From assembly GCA_021163085.1 (NCBI GenBank), contig JAGGXL010000195.1:1-14212 (forward strand): a stretch of 14,212 nucleotides of DNA, read 5' to 3'. The translations under genes were made by a program, and so were the position numbers. Shown here one piece after another: positions 11,239-14,212 of this stretch. The notes under the pieces were generated by a model. That model worked only from the letters and a program-made list of their open reading frames with translations, ran no database searches and was not told the origin of the DNA. Every line of letters starts with the position of its first letter. Within the stretch, counting starts at the first letter, position 1. The DNA is from Thermodesulfobacterium sp. (GTDB lineage: Bacteria > Desulfobacterota > Thermodesulfobacteria > Thermodesulfobacteriales > Thermodesulfobacteriaceae).

Positions 11239-14052
11239 ATGGACTGGAAAAAAACTCTAAATCTTCCAAAAACTGATTTTCCGATGAAAGCCAATTTAGT
11301 ACAAAGGGAACCGATGTTTTTAGATTTCTGGGAAAAAGAAAAAATATATGAAAAAATGCTGGAAAAAAGAAAAAATGCCCCTTTATATATTTTACATGAT
11401 GGACCACCTTATGCTAATGGACACATTCATCTGGGAACAGCTCTGAACAAAATATTAAAAGATATAATTATAAAAAGTAAATCCATGGCAGGATACAGAG
11501 TGCCTTTTGTTCCTGGATGGGACTGTCATGGATTGCCCATAGAATTAAAAGTGGAACAGGAACTTAATGTTAAAAGAGGAGAGCTTCCTCCTCTGGTAAT
11601 AAGAGATGCCTGCAGAAAATATGCAGAAAAATATATAAATATTCAAAGAGAAGAATTTAAACGTTTAGGAGTTTTTGCTAAATGGGATTCACCATATCTC
11701 ACCATGAATTTTGAGTATGAAGCTGTTATTGCAAGAGAATTTTTGAGATTTTTAGAAAGCGGGCAAGTTTATCAAAGAAAAAAACCTGTTTTCTGGTGTC
11801 CTAATTGCGTTACTGCTCTTGCTGAAGCCGAAGTTGAATACGAAAACCATAAATCTCCTTCTATATATGTAAAATTTCCTTTGACTGAAGAGACACAAAG
11901 ATTTCTGGAAAAAACTTTAAATATGACTTTTCCGAAACCTGTCTCTATTCTTATCTGGACTACAACTCCCTGGACCCTTCCTGCTAATCTTGCTCTGGCA
12001 TTCAATCCAGAATTTGATTATTTTATAATAAAATGGGAAGACGAATTTTACATCGTAGCTGAAGGTAGAATTTCTGCTCTCTGTGCAGAATTGGACAGAG
12101 ACCTTCCTGAAAAAGTTGCTAAAATCAATCCTAAAGAGCTTGAAGAGAAAAAAGCCTGTCATCCTTTTTATGAAAAAGAAAGTTTAATTATTCTGGCAGA
12201 TTTTGTCACCTTAGATACAGGAACAGGAATTGTTCACATAGCACCTGGGCACGGAGAAGAGGACTATCTTGTAGGCTTGAAATATAACCTTGAAATCTAC
12301 GTGCCTGTAGATCAGGAAGGAAGATTCTATCCCGACATCCCTCTTATAGGAAGATTAAACATCTTTAAAGCGAATAAAGTTATTTTAGACATACTTAAAG
12401 AAAGAGGAAATCTTTTGCACCAGGACGAAATTGAACACAGTTATCCTCACTGCTGGAGATGTAAAAAACCTATTATTTTCAGGGCAGAAAATCAGTGGTT
12501 TATCTCTATGGATGCAAAAGGTTTAAGAGAAAAAGCCCTAAAAAGTCTTGATAAAGTAGTTTTTATCCCTTCTTGGGGAAAAAATCGTCTTTATTCTATG
12601 CTTGAAAAAAGACCAGATTGGTGCATATCTCGTCAAAGAGTATGGGGGGTTCCAATAACAGTTTTTAGATGCACAAATTGCGGAGAAATTTTAAAAGATT
12701 TCAAATACTATAAAAATGTTATAGAACTTTTTGAAAAGGAAAGTTGTGATTCTTGGTTTGTGAAAAGTTCTGATGAGCTTCTTCTCGAAGGCGCAACTTG
12801 TCCAAAGTGTGGAAGCTCAAAGTTTGAAAAAGAAAAAGACATTCTTGATGTCTGGTTTGATTCTGGAGTGTCTTTTGCAGGAGTTCTTGAAAAAAATCCA
12901 GAATTTAATTTTCCTGCAGATTTATACTTAGAAGGGTCTGACCAGCACAGAGGATGGTTTCATAGCTCTCTTTTATGTTCCATAGGTACAAGAGGTATAC
13001 CACCTTATAAAGGAATTCTAACTCATGGCTTCGTGGTTGACGGTCAGGGAAGAAAAATGTCAAAAAGTTTGGGTAATGTCATTCATCCTCAAGATTTAAT
13101 AAAAAAATATGGGGCTGAAATTATAAGACTTTGGGTTTCTGCTGAAGATTATAGAGATGACATAAAAATTTCTAATGAGATTTTAGCTCGTTTAGTTGAG
13201 TCTTACAGAAAAATAAGAAATACCTGCAGATTTCTTATAGGAAATTTATATGATTTTGACCCAAAAAAAAATCTAATACCTTTTGAAAAACTACCTGATT
13301 TTGAAAAGTATATTCTCTACAGACTCAGCAAACTAATTGAAAAAGTAAAAAAGGCCTACGAAAAATTTGACTTTCATATAGTTTATCACGAAATTTATAA
13401 ATTCTGTGTAATAGAGCTCTCATCATTAATTATAGACATTAACAGGGATTATCTCTATTGTGAGCTTCCAGGCAGTTTCAAAAGAAGAGCAACTCAAACT
13501 GTTTTTTACTATGCCCTTGATAGTATTGTAAAACTTATGGCTCCTATTTTTTCATTTACAGCTGAAGATATATGGCAAAACCTGCCTTATGAAAAAGAAG
13601 AACAGTCTGTTTTCCTCACAGAATTTCCCTCCTACACCTTTGAACTTACTGAAAAGGAAGTAAAAAAATGGAAAACCTATCTTGAACTGAGAGAAGAAAT
13701 TCTTAAAGCTTTGGAAATTGCAAGAAAAGATTACAAAATTATAAGCACTTTTCTTGAAGCTGAAGTTTCTGTAAAGGCTCCACAAGATTTAAAATCCTAT
13801 TTTGAAAACTCAAATTTCTGGGAATATTTTATTATGGTTGCTAAATTTGAATTAGCTGATGAGCTCAAACAGACATCGGAAAAAGAAGTTATTTATAATT
13901 CAGAGGAAATTAAAAATTTAGCTATAAAAGTAAAACCAACAGAAAATAAAAAATGCGAGAGATGTTGGCAAAGAAAACCAGAAGTGGGGAGCCTTGAAAT
14001 ACCTGATCTCTGTCAAAGATGTTATGAAGTGATAAAATCTATAAAATTATAA
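11239..14052 (+). CDS. ileS: Isoleucyl-tRNA synthetase
   Basis: IleRS charges tRNA-Ile and edits valine. The 937-residue protein is a complete bacterial-type class I enzyme. The HIGH site reads HLGT (64-67) in NGHIHLGTALNK, followed by GWDCHGLPIE. The CP1 editing domain shows TWTTPWTLPANLA-like sequence (WTTTPWTLPANL) and GIVHIAPGHGEEDY. The core continues with CISRQRVWGVPI, an internal zinc-ribbon pair (CTNC and CPKC), LEGSDQHRGWFHSSL and KMSKS at 606-610. The C-terminal zinc site is C906, C909, C925 and C928. I chose the ATG at 11239, although a TTG lies one codon upstream, because AGGAGGAG (11226-11233) is well spaced for it. It runs divergently from tRNA-Val and is followed after 20 bases by lspA, a common gene pair. 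Confidence 0.98.
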   Translation: MDWKKTLNLPKTDFPMKANLVQREPMFLDFWEKEKIYEKMLEKRKNAPLYILHDGPPYANGHIHLGTALNKILKDIIIKSKSMAGYRVPFVPGWDCHGLPIELKVEQELNVKRGELPPLVIRDACRKYAEKYINIQREEFKRLGVFAKWDSPYLTMNFEYEAVIAREFLRFLESGQVYQRKKPVFWCPNCVTALAEAEVEYENHKSPSIYVKFPLTEETQRFLEKTLNMTFPKPVSILIWTTTPWTLPANLALAFNPEFDYFIIKWEDEFYIVAEGRISALCAELDRDLPEKVAKINPKELEEKKACHPFYEKESLIILADFVTLDTGTGIVHIAPGHGEEDYLVGLKYNLEIYVPVDQEGRFYPDIPLIGRLNIFKANKVILDILKERGNLLHQDEIEHSYPHCWRCKKPIIFRAENQWFISMDAKGLREKALKSLDKVVFIPSWGKNRLYSMLEKRPDWCISRQRVWGVPITVFRCTNCGEILKDFKYYKNVIELFEKESCDSWFVKSSDELLLEGATCPKCGSSKFEKEKDILDVWFDSGVSFAGVLEKNPEFNFPADLYLEGSDQHRGWFHSSLLCSIGTRGIPPYKGILTHGFVVDGQGRKMSKSLGNVIHPQDLIKKYGAEIIRLWVSAEDYRDDIKISNEILARLVESYRKIRNTCRFLIGNLYDFDPKKNLIPFEKLPDFEKYILYRLSKLIEKVKKAYEKFDFHIVYHEIYKFCVIELSSLIIDINRDYLYCELPGSFKRRATQTVFYYALDSIVKLMAPIFSFTAEDIWQNLPYEKEEQSVFLTEFPSYTFELTEKEVKKWKTYLELREEILKALEIARKDYKIISTFLEAEVSVKAPQDLKSYFENSNFWEYFIMVAKFELADELKQTSEKEVIYNSEEIKNLAIKVKPTENKKCERCWQRKPEVGSLEIPDLCQRCYEVIKSIKL

Positions 14053-14072
14053 GTAAACTGATTAAAATTTTT

Positions 14073-14212
14073 ATGCGTTTATTTTGGGTAAGTGCAAACA
14101 TAATTTTCCTTTTAGATCAAATTACTAAATATTTAATTATTAAAGCTGTATTTGAAAAAGTAAAAGTTTTACCTTTCTTAGATATAATTAAAACATGGAA
14201 TAAGGGTATAGC
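14073..14212 (+). CDS. lspA: Signal peptidase II (lipoprotein), N-terminal part, cut by the window end
   Basis: LspA is the inner-membrane aspartic protease that cuts lipoprotein signal peptides after lipid attachment. Only 46 complete codons are in the window. They include a first membrane segment (LFWVSANIIFLL), the family block DQITKYLI at 15-22, and WNKGIA at the end, matching the conserved N-x-G-A region before the catalytic aspartates, which lie outside. The ATG at 14073 has no Shine-Dalgarno sequence; the distance to DQ fits the family. An upstream in-frame CTG (14058) is possible but less likely. The short gap after ileS indicates one transcript. Confidence 0.9.
   Translation, partial: MRLFWVSANIIFLLDQITKYLIIKAVFEKVKVLPFLDIIKTWNKGI

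Noticed and set aside
11302..11440. Altered HIGH motif (HLGT) as evidence of a defective IleRS
   Set aside because: The last residue of HIGH varies in bacterial IleRS, and KMSKS, editing and zinc sites are all intact.

Overview
The window is AT-rich chromosomal DNA from a bacterium with tightly packed, mostly housekeeping genes. The proteins are rich in Lys, Glu and Ile, and spacing between genes is short, which suggests a low-GC thermophile. An octaheme hydroxylamine-oxidoreductase-like cytochrome together with ileS-lspA order would fit a Thermodesulfobacterium-type (Thermodesulfobacteriota) or Aquificota-like organism. That placement is inference only; no 16S gene or marker alignment is available here.

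Layout from left to right: (1) a minus-strand lysA-queA pair with a good sigma70-type promoter; (2) a 224-base AT-rich intergenic region with a direct repeat, then a plus-strand octaheme c-type cytochrome, an unrecognised 138-residue protein (orf138), and rpe overlapping it; (3) pgsA on the minus strand, overlapping rpe tail to tail by 29 bases; (4) a plus-strand run of a radical SAM/winged-helix protein, scpB, an unknown reading frame broken by one TAG, and hisH; (5) a minus-strand unit of tRNA-Val(GAC), thrS and infC; (6) ileS and the start of lspA on the plus strand, running off the right end.

Most genes are core functions: tRNA modification (queA), lysine/DAP metabolism (lysA), pentose phosphate pathway (rpe), phospholipid synthesis (pgsA), chromosome segregation (scpB), histidine synthesis (hisH), translation (thrS, infC, ileS, tRNA-Val) and lipoprotein maturation (lspA). 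The one clearly accessory gene is the octaheme cytochrome, which stands without the quinol-oxidising tetraheme partner that usually accompanies such enzymes.

The points most worth a second look are: (a) the cytochrome has a clear Sec signal peptide only if translation starts at an ATT codon well placed behind a Shine-Dalgarno sequence; (b) a 142-codon frame fills the scpB-hisH gap exactly, ends in an ATGA overlap with hisH, but carries a single in-frame amber codon; (c) PgsA has an extra membrane-rich C-terminal region of about 100 residues; (d) tRNA-Val lies 32 bases upstream of thrS and probably shares its transcript. I see no mobile element, CRISPR array or defence system, and nothing that amounts to a whole undescribed system.
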